DNA from: Herbidospora yilanensis
GTDB taxonomy: Bacteria > Actinomycetota > Actinomycetes > Streptosporangiales > Streptosporangiaceae
NCBI RefSeq assembly: GCF_001570565.1
Contig: NZ_BBXE01000020.1
Coordinates: 62,001 to 126,000, forward strand
Direction: 5' to 3'
Length of the DNA: 64,000 bases
The notes under the pieces were generated by a model. That model did not search any database. It was given only the letters and a program-made list of their open reading frames with translations, and had not been told where the DNA came from. Made by a program: the position numbers and the translations under genes. Below are positions 33,765 to 42,893 of the stretch, in pieces. Position 1 is the stretch's first letter; the number at the start of each line of letters is the position of its first letter.

Positions 33765-35204
33765 ATGTCAGGAGATGTCACGGTGCTCCCCCACCACGGC
33801 GCGACCGCCGAGGAACTGCTCGCCCGCCTGGCCGAGGCGCAGCAGGCCGATCTCCCGGTCCGGGGCGGCAGGGTCACCGCCTACGTGTACGACACCGGCC
33901 GCCCCGAGGTGCACGAGGCGGGCGCCGCCGCCTACGCGGGCATGCTGGAGGTCAACATGCTCGACCCCACCGCCTTCCCCAGCATGGTCGCCCTGGAGAA
34001 GGACGTCGTCCGCGCCGTCGCCGCCGAACTGGGACGGCCGGGCGCGCCCGGGATCTTCACCAGCGGCGGCACCGAGTCGATCATGCTGGCGGTCAAGGCC
34101 GCCCGCGACGCCGCGACGACCGACCGGCCGCAGATGGTCGTGCCGGTCACCGCCCACCCGGCCTTCCACAAGGCCGGGCACTACCTCGGGGTCGAGGTGG
34201 TCGCCGTGCCCGTCGACCTCGGCACCTTCACCGTCGACCCGGCGAGCGTCGAGGCGGCGATCACCGAACGGACCGTGCTCGTGGTGGTGTCGGCGCCCTC
34301 CTACCCGCAGGGCGTGATCGACCCCGTGGAGGAGGTCGCGGCCCTCGCGGCGGCCCGGGGCGTCCCCTGCCACGTCGACGCCTGCGTCGGCGGCTGGTTG
34401 TTGCCGTGGTTGCGGGAGGCGGGAGCCGAGGTGCCGCCCTTCGACCTGTCGGTGCCGGGCGTCACGTCGATCTCCTGCGACCTGCACAAGTTCGGGTACG
34501 CCCCCAAGGGCGCCTCCGTGCTGCTGTTCCGGGACGCCGCGCTGCGCCGCGCCGCCTACTTCGCCTCGGCCGCCTGGCCCGGCTACACGATCATCAACGC
34601 GACCGTGCAGAGCTCCCGGTCGGCCGGCCCGCTCGGCGGGGCGTGGGGCACCCTGCACGCGCTGGGCCGCGAGGGCTACCTCGAACTGGGCCGCACCACC
34701 CTGGAGGCCACCCGGCGGATCGCCGAGGGCGCCGCGAAGATCCCCGGCCTCCGGGTGCTGGGCGACCCCCGGGCCGCGCTGGTCGCCATCGCGGGCTCCC
34801 CCGAGGTCGACGTGTTCGTCCTGGCCGACGAGGCGCGCAAGCGGGGCTGGTTCCTCCAGCCGCAGCTCTCCTATGCCGGCATCCCCGCCAACGTCCACAT
34901 CACCGTCACCGGAGTGACCCTGGAGCGGGTCGACGCGATGCTCGCCGTCATCGCCGAATCGGCCGAGGCCGCCCGCGAACGCGGCCCGGCGACGGTCCCG
35001 GAGGGACTGCCGGAGCTGATCGCCTCCCTGAACCTCGACGAACTCGACGACCCGACGTTCGTCGAACTGGCCGCCTCGGTCGGCATCGACCTGACCTCCC
35101 GCGACCAGCCGGAGATGGCCGCCGTCAACGCGGTGCTCGACGCGCTGCCCGCGAAGACCCGCGAGGCGATCCTGGTCAGGTTCCTCTCGGTGATCTACGG
35201 CTGA
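33765..35204 (+). CDS. PLP-dependent sphingosine-1-phosphate-lyase-like enzyme
   Basis: The 479-residue fold-type I enzyme resembles S1P lyase and the group II decarboxylases. It has FTSGGTESIMLAVKAAR for phosphate binding, HPAFHKAGHYLGVE, VHVDACVGGWLLPW with the PLP-ring aspartate, and SISCDLHKFGYAPKG with Lys242 as the Schiff-base residue. Unlike the eukaryotic enzyme it has no membrane anchor. It probably cleaves or decarboxylates a phosphorylated amino alcohol or an aromatic amino acid. The ATG at 33765 has a poor ribosome site. It stands alone between divergent and convergent neighbours. Confidence 0.83.
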   Translation: MSGDVTVLPHHGATAEELLARLAEAQQADLPVRGGRVTAYVYDTGRPEVHEAGAAAYAGMLEVNMLDPTAFPSMVALEKDVVRAVAAELGRPGAPGIFTSGGTESIMLAVKAARDAATTDRPQMVVPVTAHPAFHKAGHYLGVEVVAVPVDLGTFTVDPASVEAAITERTVLVVVSAPSYPQGVIDPVEEVAALAAARGVPCHVDACVGGWLLPWLREAGAEVPPFDLSVPGVTSISCDLHKFGYAPKGASVLLFRDAALRRAAYFASAAWPGYTIINATVQSSRSAGPLGGAWGTLHALGREGYLELGRTTLEATRRIAEGAAKIPGLRVLGDPRAALVAIAGSPEVDVFVLADEARKRGWFLQPQLSYAGIPANVHITVTGVTLERVDAMLAVIAESAEAARERGPATVPEGLPELIASLNLDELDDPTFVELAASVGIDLTSRDQPEMAAVNAVLDALPAKTREAILVRFLSVIYG

Positions 35205-35276
35205 GCGGGGGGCGCACCGGCCCGGACCAGACCGCGCCCGGGCGGAGACGACCGGCTTGGCGGCCCCGGCGAGCGG

Positions 35277-36104
35277 TCACATGCGGCCGACCACGTCGAG
35301 GACCTTGCGGGCCGACGCGGCGTCGTGGACGCGGAACACCCGCGCGCCCTGCAGCGCCGAGACGGCCAGGGTGGCGAGAGTGCCCGCGTGGCGCCGGTCG
35401 ACGGGCAGGCCGCCGAGGGTCTCGCCGACGAAGTCCTTGTTCGAGACGGCCACCAGGACCGGCCAGCCGGTCGCGACCATCTCGTCGAGGCGGCGGCTGA
35501 GCTCCAGGGAGTGGTAGGTGTTCTTGCCGAAGTCGTGGGCGGGGTCGATCAGGATCCGGTCCCGCGCGACCCCCGCGGCGAGCGCCTTGCCCGCCAGCTC
35601 GGTCGTGTACGCCACCACGTCGCCCACCACGTCGTCGTAGGCGATCCGGTGGGGGCGGGTGCGTGGCTCGACGCGCCCGGCGTGGGCGCAGACCAGGCCG
35701 ATGCCGTGTTCGGCGGCCACGTCGGCCAGCCGGGGGTCGACGCCGCCCCACGTGTCGTTGAGCAGGTCGGCTCCGGCCGCCGCGACGACCTCGCCGACCT
35801 CGGCGCGCCAGGTGTCGACGCTGATGATCACCGAGGGGTGCCGGTCGCGGACCGCCGTCACGAGGTCGGCGACCCGGCGGATCTCCTCCGCCACGTCGAC
35901 GTCGTCGCCCGGTCCGGCCTTCACGCCGCCGATGTCGACGATGTCGGCGCCCGCGTCGATCTGGCGGGAGGCGGCGTCGAGGGCGGCGGCGAAGCCGTAG
36001 GTCGCGCCCCGGTCGTAGAAGGAGTCGGGCGTGCGGTTGACCACGGCCATGATCGCGTGGTCGCCGGGGCCGAACGTACGGCCACGAAGGCGCAGAGTAG
36101 ACAT
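35277..36104 (-). CDS. folP2: Dihydropteroate synthase homologue, FolP2 type
   Basis: From ATG 36104 the 275-residue TIM-barrel protein shows the DHPS landmarks in their FolP2 form: MAVVNRTPDSFYDRG, GADIVDIGGVKAGPG, ISVDTWRAEV, ADLLNDTWGG and LIDPAHDFGKNTYHSL. Canonical FolP reads NVTPDSFSDGG and has a different phosphate loop. Mycobacterial FolP2 was reported to lack ordinary DHPS activity, so folate synthesis should not be assumed. In mycobacteria folP2 neighbours gpgS; here the two are separated. An upstream extension to 36440 overlaps the LysR gene and is not convincing. Confidence 0.87.
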   Translation of the reverse strand: MSTLRLRGRTFGPGDHAIMAVVNRTPDSFYDRGATYGFAAALDAASRQIDAGADIVDIGGVKAGPGDDVDVAEEIRRVADLVTAVRDRHPSVIISVDTWRAEVGEVVAAAGADLLNDTWGGVDPRLADVAAEHGIGLVCAHAGRVEPRTRPHRIAYDDVVGDVVAYTTELAGKALAAGVARDRILIDPAHDFGKNTYHSLELSRRLDEMVATGWPVLVAVSNKDFVGETLGGLPVDRRHAGTLATLAVSALQGARVFRVHDAASARKVLDVVGRM

Positions 36105-36238
36105 CGTCAGCGAGCCTACTCCGCGCCCTCTCGGCGACCGCCGGGACGAGGGAGTGCTTCGGGAAATGGCCGATCCAGAAGTGCCCCCACCGATCCGGCC
36201 CCGAATCCGACAAGTCGGGTTTGGAACGGTCCAAGCGT

Positions 36239-37108
36239 TTAAGCGGCGGATCCTCCTTCTGCCAAGGTCACGAAGTCCTGCGCGGTCGCGGGCAGCCGTT
36301 TGCGGGCGTGCACGATCGCGATGATCTTCCTGGGAGCCGGGTCGAGCGACCGCACGACCAGGCCGGCGCGGGCCGCCTGCTCGGCCATGCCGCGATACCA
36401 CAGGAGCGAGGCCCGGCCTTCGCGTACGGCGGGGAGCCACTTGGCCCGTTCGTCCGACTCCAGCGCGGGGATGGGGCGGACACCGTACGAGGCGAAGATC
36501 TGGTCGAACTCCCGGCGGCGCGGACTGCCCTGACCGGGCAGCACCAGCCGCATGCCGTTGAGCCTGCTCATCGGCACCGGGTCGGGCAGGTCGAGACCGG
36601 GCGGCGAGATCAGCACGATCTCCTGCCGCTCCAGCGGATGACTGACCAGGTCGGTGGGCACCGGCAGGTCGGTCAGCCCGAGGTCGGCCCGCTGCTCGCG
36701 GACGGCGGTGACGACGCTGTCCCGCCCGTCGCAGCGGACGATGTGCACGCGGATCCCCGGATGCTCCGCCACGTAGGCGGGCAGCAGGCGACCCGCGAGC
36801 CCCGGTTCGAGGCTCGGCGTCGACGCGATGCGCAGTTCGGCTCCCGCCGTGTGCGACTGGGTCGCCAGCGCCTCGATCTCCCGGACGGCGTCCAGTGCCT
36901 CCCGGGCGAGCTTGACGACCCGCCGCCCCTGCGCGGTCACGACCACTCCCCGCCCGGAACGCGCGAAGAGGGTCATGCCGAGTTCCCGTTCGAGGTCCCG
37001 GATCGCGCGGGATAACGCGGGCTGCGCGATGTAGAGGGACCGTGCGGCGTCGGTCATGGTGCGGTGCTCTGCGGTGGCTACCACATAGCGGAGCTGTTGC
37101 AGATTCAT
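36239..37108 (-). CDS. LysR-family transcriptional regulator
   Basis: The 289-residue regulator has the winged HTH MNLQQLRYVVATAEHRTMTD and AARSLYIAQPALSRAIRDLE at residues 1-60, then an effector-binding domain (about 90-289) of the periplasmic-binding-protein fold. It is divergent from the zinc metallopeptidase gene across about 150 bases, in which TCCGAATCCGGA near 37137 is a partial palindrome. The usual LysR logic would make that gene or folP2 its target. Ligand unknown. Confidence 0.9.
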   Translation of the reverse strand: MNLQQLRYVVATAEHRTMTDAARSLYIAQPALSRAIRDLERELGMTLFARSGRGVVVTAQGRRVVKLAREALDAVREIEALATQSHTAGAELRIASTPSLEPGLAGRLLPAYVAEHPGIRVHIVRCDGRDSVVTAVREQRADLGLTDLPVPTDLVSHPLERQEIVLISPPGLDLPDPVPMSRLNGMRLVLPGQGSPRRREFDQIFASYGVRPIPALESDERAKWLPAVREGRASLLWYRGMAEQAARAGLVVRSLDPAPRKIIAIVHARKRLPATAQDFVTLAEGGSAA

Positions 37109-37261
37109 GCCAAAGACGCTAGGGCAGACGAGCCGTCCGAATCCGGAACATCGCAGAGATCACCTCGGACGATTACGGCCCGTGCGCGATCAGTGCTACA
37201 TCCGTGACGAGTGTGAAATCAGTATTGTTCTGCCCAATCTCCAACCAAGGGGGTCAAAGAG

Positions 37262-38647
37262 ATGGGGCAGCCGCATCCGCCACCTCCCGGGCGTCACCCA
37301 TACGGTCCAGGCGGCCCGCGACAGCCCTCGCAGGGGTACCCTGCACCCCCTCCCGCGGCCCCCCGGCCCACCCCGCCGGGACCCGCCCGCCCGCCGTCGC
37401 CGCCGTACCCGGGCGCCCAAGGCGGCCCGGGACATCCGGCACCTCCTGGTGGCCCCGGCTTCCCGGCGCCTCGGGGTGGCTCCGGACAGAGAGGACACCA
37501 AGGCGCCGCCGGGCACCCGGGACACCCGGGACCGCCCGCACACCCGGGACCGCCCGCACACCCGGGACCGCCCGCACACCCGGGACCGCCCGGGCGTTCC
37601 GGTCCGCCCGGCCCGGCGCGGCATCAGCCGCACTTCCCTCCCGGTATGCGCCCGGCCCCCGCGGGGCCCTACGGGCCGCCCCGGCAGATGCCCGTCCACT
37701 GGCAGCCCCGGCGCAAGTCGAGCGCGGGGCCGATCATCGGGGGGATCCTCGGGCTGACGGCCGTCGGGTTCGTGGTGGTCGTGCTCGGGGCGTCGATCGG
37801 CGACCGGCCGGCCGCGACGGAGCCGGTCGTGAGCTCGTTACGCGAGGGGGACCGGCCGGTGCGCGACGCGCGGCGGGGCGAGCGGCAACCCGTACGGGAG
37901 CAGCGGGCGCCGCTCAACACGTCGCTGAAGGAGAACACGGTCTACTCGGCCGGCGCGCTGCCGCGCACCCGCTGTCCGGGCGGGCGGGCGAACGTGTTCG
38001 ACCACGCGCAGATCAAGGCGCACGTCCTGAAGACGGCCAAGTGCATGGACCGGGCCTGGAAGACGACCCTGGAGAAGGTCGGCATCCCGTTCGAGCCGCC
38101 GAAGTGGGTCATCGCGTCGGGGAAGGGCCGGGGACCGTGCGGCGACTTCCCGCAGGCGAACAGCGCGGCCCCCTACTACTGCCCGCGCACCATGTCGGTC
38201 TACGCCTCGACCAAGGCCATGGCGAACGGGAACGGCGAGTCGGTCGGCTACGCGCGGATGTCGTCGTGGCACGGCTCCTACACGGCCATGATGGGCCACG
38301 AGTACGGCCACCACGTCCAGCAGCTCACCGGCCTGTCACAGGCCCGCTGGGAGCAGAACCTGGCCTCCGGGTCGGAGAGCCGGCGGCTGGCGCTGAGCCG
38401 GCGGCTCGAACTCCAGGCCAACTGTTTCGCGGGCATGTTCATGCGGTCCGTCGCGGGGAGCTACCCCGTCCCGGCAGCGCGCCGCGACGACCTGTTCGCC
38501 TTCTGGGGCAGCCTCGGCGACCACCCCGGATGGCCGCGTGACCACGGATCTCCGCCGAACAACGGCGTGTGGTTCCGGCAGGGATGGCAGAAGCAGCAGG
38601 CGTATCAGTGCAACACGTGGGTGATGCCGTCGAAGGCCGTCTCCTAG
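37262..38647 (+). CDS. Membrane-anchored neutral zinc metallopeptidase (YpfJ type)
   Basis: The 461-residue protein has about 155 N-terminal residues made almost wholly of Pro, Gly, His and Ala, including tandem GPPAHP units. A transmembrane helix follows (IIGGILGLTAVGFVVVVLGA), then an extracytoplasmic metallopeptidase domain. HEYGHH (His346, Glu347, His350) is the zinc motif, and the later RRLELQANCFAGMFM supplies the third ligand region. This is the PF04228 family of predicted zinc peptidases with unknown targets. AAGGGGG precedes the ATG. The Pro/His-rich cytosolic stretch might bind metals or SH3-like partners, but is more likely a disordered tether. Confidence 0.88.
   Translation: MGQPHPPPPGRHPYGPGGPRQPSQGYPAPPPAAPRPTPPGPARPPSPPYPGAQGGPGHPAPPGGPGFPAPRGGSGQRGHQGAAGHPGHPGPPAHPGPPAHPGPPAHPGPPGRSGPPGPARHQPHFPPGMRPAPAGPYGPPRQMPVHWQPRRKSSAGPIIGGILGLTAVGFVVVVLGASIGDRPAATEPVVSSLREGDRPVRDARRGERQPVREQRAPLNTSLKENTVYSAGALPRTRCPGGRANVFDHAQIKAHVLKTAKCMDRAWKTTLEKVGIPFEPPKWVIASGKGRGPCGDFPQANSAAPYYCPRTMSVYASTKAMANGNGESVGYARMSSWHGSYTAMMGHEYGHHVQQLTGLSQARWEQNLASGSESRRLALSRRLELQANCFAGMFMRSVAGSYPVPAARRDDLFAFWGSLGDHPGWPRDHGSPPNNGVWFRQGWQKQQAYQCNTWVMPSKAVS
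37528..37591 (+). repeat. 18-bp tandem repeat in metallopeptidase gene
   Basis: GGGACCGCCCGCACACCC occurs three times without a mismatch (37528-37545, 37546-37563, 37564-37581), followed by a partial fourth copy. It encodes GPPAHP units. Being in frame and exact, it is likely length-variable by slippage. Confidence 0.85.
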
Positions 38648-38746
38648 ACAGAGCCTTCTTTCCGGATGTGTTCAGTGTTGTCCAGATTTGAGGGCTAGAA
38701 TCCCTGGGCATCGCACGGGCAATAACGAGCAGAGGAGCGGTTGACC

Positions 38747-40684
38747 ATGCGTCGTGGGGGAGCCGCGGGTGACGAGTCACGCCAGAGACGCACTCGAAAA
38801 CGCCCCCCGAAGCCGTCCGAGGACTTCCCCGGCGCGGTAGCCGACGAAACCTACGAAGAACAACATATGCCTGCAGAGTCCTCCGGCCCGTCGGAACCCC
38901 CGCAGACCGGTTCCTTCGCCGCCATCCCGAAGACCGCCGGCCCCCAGCCTGACCCGGTCCCCAAGAACGCCGGCCCGCAGGCCTCGGTCCGGCCCGACAC
39001 CATCGTCCACTCAGGCCACTCGGGCGCTCCGGCCGCCGCTCCCGGCGAGGGGCACGTGGGCGGCCCGCCCAACTCCGGGCCGCAGTTCATGCCTCCCCCC
39101 TCCGTGCAGGGCCCTCCGGGCGAGCAGCGGATCGCCGACGACGAGATCACCCGGCCGGGTCCGCCCCGCAAGCCCGCTCCCCTGCCGCCGCGCGGTCCCG
39201 CGAAGGGCGGCGGCCCCAAGGGCCGGGCGCCGCAGTTCGGCCGTCCGCTCACCACCGGCGGCGTCATCGCGTGGACCGCCCTGTCGGCGATCGTGCCGGG
39301 GGCCGCGCACCTGCGTGCCGGACGCCGGAAGATGGGCTACGTCTTCCTCGGCACGTTCGGCGTCGTCCTGGTGGCGGCCGTGGTGTTCGGCATCGGGATC
39401 CTGGGCAACCTCGGCTCGGCCGTCCGCGAGAGCACGCTGACGGCCGTCCTGATCGGGTCGGCCACGCTCGCGCTGGCGTGGTTCGCGCTGATCCTCATGT
39501 CGTACATCTCGCTGACGCCCGACCGGCTGCCCCAGCGGGGGCAGATCATCTCGGGGGTCGTGGTGGGCGCGTTGTGCGTGGGCGTCATGGCGCCGTTCGC
39601 GTACGCGGCGAACTTCGTGAACCAGACGCAGAGCCTCTTCGACAACTTCCCCAGCGACCACGACGGCACCAACCCGCAGGCCGTGCCCATCAAGGCCGAG
39701 GACCCGTGGAACGGCAAGAAACGGGTCAACTTCCTGCTCATCGGCGGCGACGCGGCCGGCAACCGGACCGGCGTGCGCACCGACTCGATGCAGGTGGCCA
39801 GCGTCAACGTGCAGACGGGGAACACGGTCCTGTTCGCGCTGCCGCGCAACCTCCAGCACGTGCACTTCAGCAGGAACAGCCCGCTCAACAAGCAGTTCCC
39901 GAGCGGCTTCCGCGCCGAACTGCCCAACGGCGGCCTGCTGAACGAGGTCTGGCAGTACGCCGAGGACTACCCCGACCTGGGCGTGCGCGGCCCCACCGCC
40001 CTGAAGGACGCCATCAGCACCACGCTCGGCCTCCACGTCGACTACTACGCCATGGTCGACATGTACGGCTTCGCCGCCCTCGTCGACGCCATCGGCGGCC
40101 TGGAGATCAACGTACAGACCGACATCAAGTACGGCGGCGTCTACGGCACCGCCGGCACCATCAAGGCCGGCAAGCGCGTCCTGAACGGCGAGCAGGTCCT
40201 CTGGTACGGCCGCTCCCGCGTCGGCAGCGACGACTTCTCCCGCATGGGCCGCCAGCGCTGCGTGATCGGCGCGCTGGCCCAGCAGGCCTCGCCCGACAAG
40301 GTCCTGCTCAACTTCAACAGGATCGTCGCGGCGGCCAAGCGGCTCTTCCGCACCGACATCCCCCGCCCGCTGCTGGAGCACCTGGTGAACCTCGGCGTCA
40401 AGGTGAAGGACGCCAAGATCACCAGCACCCAGTTCGTGCCGCCGCAGATCTGGCCCGGCAGCGCCGACTGGGACAAGATCAAGAGAATGGTCGCCACGGC
40501 CATCCGCAAGTCCAACGGCACCGCCGCCCCCGTCCAGGCGGGCGTGACGGCCTCCCCGAGCGGCGGCAGCCCGGTCGCCTCGGGCCCCAGCCCGACCCCG
40601 AAGGCGGCGAAGCCGACCCTCACCCCGACCCCGAACTCCCAGGCGACGGAGGACCAGTCGCTCGCGGAACTCTGCGGGTTCTAG
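38747..40684 (+). CDS. LytR-CpsA-Psr (LCP) family cell-wall ligase
   Basis: The 645-residue protein has a disordered Pro-rich cytosolic N-terminus of about 165 residues. Three or four membrane helices follow (VIAWTALSAIVPGAAHL, YVFLGTFGVVLVAAVVFGIG, TAVLIGSATLALAWFALILM, ISGVVVGALCVGVMAPFAYA), then an extracellular LCP domain. The catalytic-core marks are NFLLIGGDAAGNRTGVRTDSM, FALPRNLQHVHF, YYAMVDMYGFAALVDAIGGL and YGRSRVGSDDFSRMGRQRCV. LCP proteins transfer glycopolymers from lipid carriers to peptidoglycan. Three to four helices instead of one is typical of a long actinobacterial subgroup. AGGAG before ATG 38747 decides the start over TTG 38741. Confidence 0.9.
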   Translation: MRRGGAAGDESRQRRTRKRPPKPSEDFPGAVADETYEEQHMPAESSGPSEPPQTGSFAAIPKTAGPQPDPVPKNAGPQASVRPDTIVHSGHSGAPAAAPGEGHVGGPPNSGPQFMPPPSVQGPPGEQRIADDEITRPGPPRKPAPLPPRGPAKGGGPKGRAPQFGRPLTTGGVIAWTALSAIVPGAAHLRAGRRKMGYVFLGTFGVVLVAAVVFGIGILGNLGSAVRESTLTAVLIGSATLALAWFALILMSYISLTPDRLPQRGQIISGVVVGALCVGVMAPFAYAANFVNQTQSLFDNFPSDHDGTNPQAVPIKAEDPWNGKKRVNFLLIGGDAAGNRTGVRTDSMQVASVNVQTGNTVLFALPRNLQHVHFSRNSPLNKQFPSGFRAELPNGGLLNEVWQYAEDYPDLGVRGPTALKDAISTTLGLHVDYYAMVDMYGFAALVDAIGGLEINVQTDIKYGGVYGTAGTIKAGKRVLNGEQVLWYGRSRVGSDDFSRMGRQRCVIGALAQQASPDKVLLNFNRIVAAAKRLFRTDIPRPLLEHLVNLGVKVKDAKITSTQFVPPQIWPGSADWDKIKRMVATAIRKSNGTAAPVQAGVTASPSGGSPVASGPSPTPKAAKPTLTPTPNSQATEDQSLAELCGF

Positions 40685-40694
40685 CGTGACGCGG

Positions 40695-40727
40695 AAGGCC
40701 CCCCGGGGGATTCCCCCGGGGGGCCTT
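40695..40727. terminator. Strong bidirectional terminator
   Basis: AAGGCCCCCCGGGGGA (40695-40710) and TTCCCCCGGGGGGCCTT (40711-40727) form a near-perfect 16-base stem, followed by TCGTTTT on the + strand. It lies between the LCP gene and the convergent ThuA gene. Confidence 0.9.
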
Positions 40728-40794
40728 CGTTTTGCTACCAGGCGTCCTCACCGCGAGTGGAGAACTCGCGGGCACCCCTCCCGGATGAGAGAGT

Positions 40795-42885
40795 TCACTT
40801 CTCGATCGTGAACTGGTCCACGTCGAAGAGGGACCCGGATCCACCCGTGAAGCTCAGGAAGATCGCCCCGGAGGCCGAGCTCGTGAGGTTCGCCGACACG
40901 GTCTGGAAGGTGTCCCAGCCACCGGTGTTCGGGATGGTCAGCGTGCCGATCTGGGTTCCGGTCGCGGAGCCCGCGCGGACCTGGATCTGGCCGCCCGGGC
41001 CGCCCGACGAGTAGCGCACCGTGATGCGGGTGGCGCCGTTGGCGGTGACCTGGTTGTAACCGGCCCAGTCGCCGTTGTCGATGAAGCCGAGGGTCTGCCC
41101 GCCGACGGCGGGGCCGTGACTGGCGACCTGGACGCCCGACTGCGACGTGAACGCCTCGCCCTGGACCGTGGTCTGCGTCGGCGTGGTGCCGGTGGTCAGG
41201 GTGACGGTGTCGACGTCGAGCAGGGATCCGGAGCCGCCGCTGAAGGTGAGGAACAGCGGGCCGGAGGCGTTGCCGTTCAACGAGGTGGACACGGTCTGGA
41301 AGGTGTCCCAGCTCCCGGTGTTCGGCACGTTGACCGTGCCCAGCACCGTGCCGGTCTGGGAGCCCGCCCGGATCGTGATGGTGCCGCCGGGGCCGCCCGA
41401 GGAGACGCGGGCGGAGAAGCTGTTCTTCCCGGCGGTCGAGAATCCTGCGTAGCCCACCCAGTCGCCGTTGTCGATGTAACCGACGGTCGTGCCGCCGCTG
41501 GCGGCGGCGTGCCCGGCGGGCTGGACCCCGAAGTTGGAGGTGTACGACTCCGCCTCGATCGTGGCCGGCTGCTGCGGCGGGTTGCCGTTCAGCTCCTTGA
41601 TGCGGATGTTGCGGAACGACACGTCGTCACCGGTGCCGTGGTTCTGGATGCCGATGTGGCCCTGGGCGAGCGACCGGTTGGCCACGGTGTTGGTGAAGTC
41701 GTTGATGAGGCGGCCGTTCAGGTAGACGCGCAGCCGCTCGCCCTCGACGAGGATCTCGTAGCCGTTCCACTCGCCCGGGGGGTTGAGCGCGGCGTCGCGG
41801 GCGGCGGTGTCGGCCGACTTGAAGCCGTACACGGAACCCGTCGTCTTGTCGGCGGTGTCCGTGGCGTCGATCTGGATCTCGTAGCCGTTGTCGATCGCCG
41901 AGTTCGGGTCGCTGGACGACGGGAACCCGACGAACACGCCGGAGTTGTCGTCGCCGTCCATCTTCCAGTCGAGCTTCAGCGAGTACGAGCCGTACTCCTT
42001 GGCCGAGTACCAGAGCATGCCCATGCCGCCGGTCGACTTCAGGGTCGCGTCGGAGTTGGTGAAGCTGCCCGGTCCGGCCTGCGACCAGCCGGTGGTGGAG
42101 CCGTTGTAGATCGGCGTGTAGCCGGTCTCGGCGCGGCAGTCCTGCTTGGCCCAGCCGGCCGCGTACCGGATGCCGCCGAGCAGCAGGGTGCGGAAGGCGG
42201 CCTCACCGTATGTTGCCTGCGTGTGACCGAGGCCGGTGTAGAAGCTGCGGCCGTTGCTGACGTTCTTGCACCAGGTGATGGGATGGTCGCCCATCCCGCC
42301 GCCCGAGTAACTCGATTCGTCGAGATTTTGCAGGATCTTCGCGCTGTTTCTCGGGTTCGTGCGGTACGAATACCACTCGTCAGACCGCGACCAGGTGCCG
42401 CCCAGGTGGGCGGTGGCCGCGTGGGCGCGGTCCTCGGTGCGGATCGTGGCCGTCTGGATGGCCGGGTGGCTCTGGAACCAGGCGCCGACCAGGTTGCCGT
42501 AGAACGGCCAGTCGTACTCGGTGTCGGCCGCCGCGTGCACGCCCACGTAGCCGCCGCCGCCGTTGACGTAGTTCTCGAAGGCGGTCTGCTGGGTGGCGTT
42601 CAGCACGTCGCCCGTGGTGCTGAGGAAGACCACGGCCTTGTAGTTGGCGAGGTTCCCGGCGGTGAACGCGCCGGCGTCCTCCGTCGCGGTGACCGTGAAG
42701 TTGCCGGCCGAGCCGATGGCCTGGATCGCCGCGATGCCCTGCGGGATCGAGTCGTGCCGGAAGCCCGCCGTCTTGGAGAAGACGAGCACCTGGTAGGCCG
42801 GGTCGGCGGCGTGTGCCGCCGTCGGCGCCAGCGTCGTCGCGGCGACGGCCGCCGCGGCGATCGCGCCGAGGAGTCTGCGCTTCAT
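40795..42885 (-). CDS. Secreted ThuA-DUF1080-CBM6-CBM6 protein
   Basis: From ATG 42885 (GAGGCGGG upstream) the 696-residue product has a signal peptide ending near PTAAHA. A ThuA-like glutamine-amidotransferase-fold domain follows (about 30-245: YQVLVFSKTAGFRHDSIPQG, GGGGYVGVHAAADTEYDW, HPITWCKNVSNGRSFYTGLG). Next is a DUF1080 concanavalin-like domain (about 255-440: DDNSGVFVGFPSSSDPNSA, NGYEIQIDATD) and two CBM6 modules. This architecture is linked to trehalose or 3-keto-sugar degradation outside the cell. It follows the sugar-dehydrogenase gene by eight bases on the same strand, so both are one operon. A GTG at 42897, overlapping the upstream stop, is a weaker start. Confidence 0.9.
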   Translation of the reverse strand: MKRRLLGAIAAAAVAATTLAPTAAHAADPAYQVLVFSKTAGFRHDSIPQGIAAIQAIGSAGNFTVTATEDAGAFTAGNLANYKAVVFLSTTGDVLNATQQTAFENYVNGGGGYVGVHAAADTEYDWPFYGNLVGAWFQSHPAIQTATIRTEDRAHAATAHLGGTWSRSDEWYSYRTNPRNSAKILQNLDESSYSGGGMGDHPITWCKNVSNGRSFYTGLGHTQATYGEAAFRTLLLGGIRYAAGWAKQDCRAETGYTPIYNGSTTGWSQAGPGSFTNSDATLKSTGGMGMLWYSAKEYGSYSLKLDWKMDGDDNSGVFVGFPSSSDPNSAIDNGYEIQIDATDTADKTTGSVYGFKSADTAARDAALNPPGEWNGYEILVEGERLRVYLNGRLINDFTNTVANRSLAQGHIGIQNHGTGDDVSFRNIRIKELNGNPPQQPATIEAESYTSNFGVQPAGHAAASGGTTVGYIDNGDWVGYAGFSTAGKNSFSARVSSGGPGGTITIRAGSQTGTVLGTVNVPNTGSWDTFQTVSTSLNGNASGPLFLTFSGGSGSLLDVDTVTLTTGTTPTQTTVQGEAFTSQSGVQVASHGPAVGGQTLGFIDNGDWAGYNQVTANGATRITVRYSSGGPGGQIQVRAGSATGTQIGTLTIPNTGGWDTFQTVSANLTSSASGAIFLSFTGGSGSLFDVDQFTIEK

Positions 42886-42893
42886 GTCCCGCC

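Noticed and set aside
37528-37591. Short CRISPR-like repeat array
   Set aside because: The copies are contiguous 18-mers with no spacers, in frame in a coding sequence and encoding GPPAHP; no cas genes are present.
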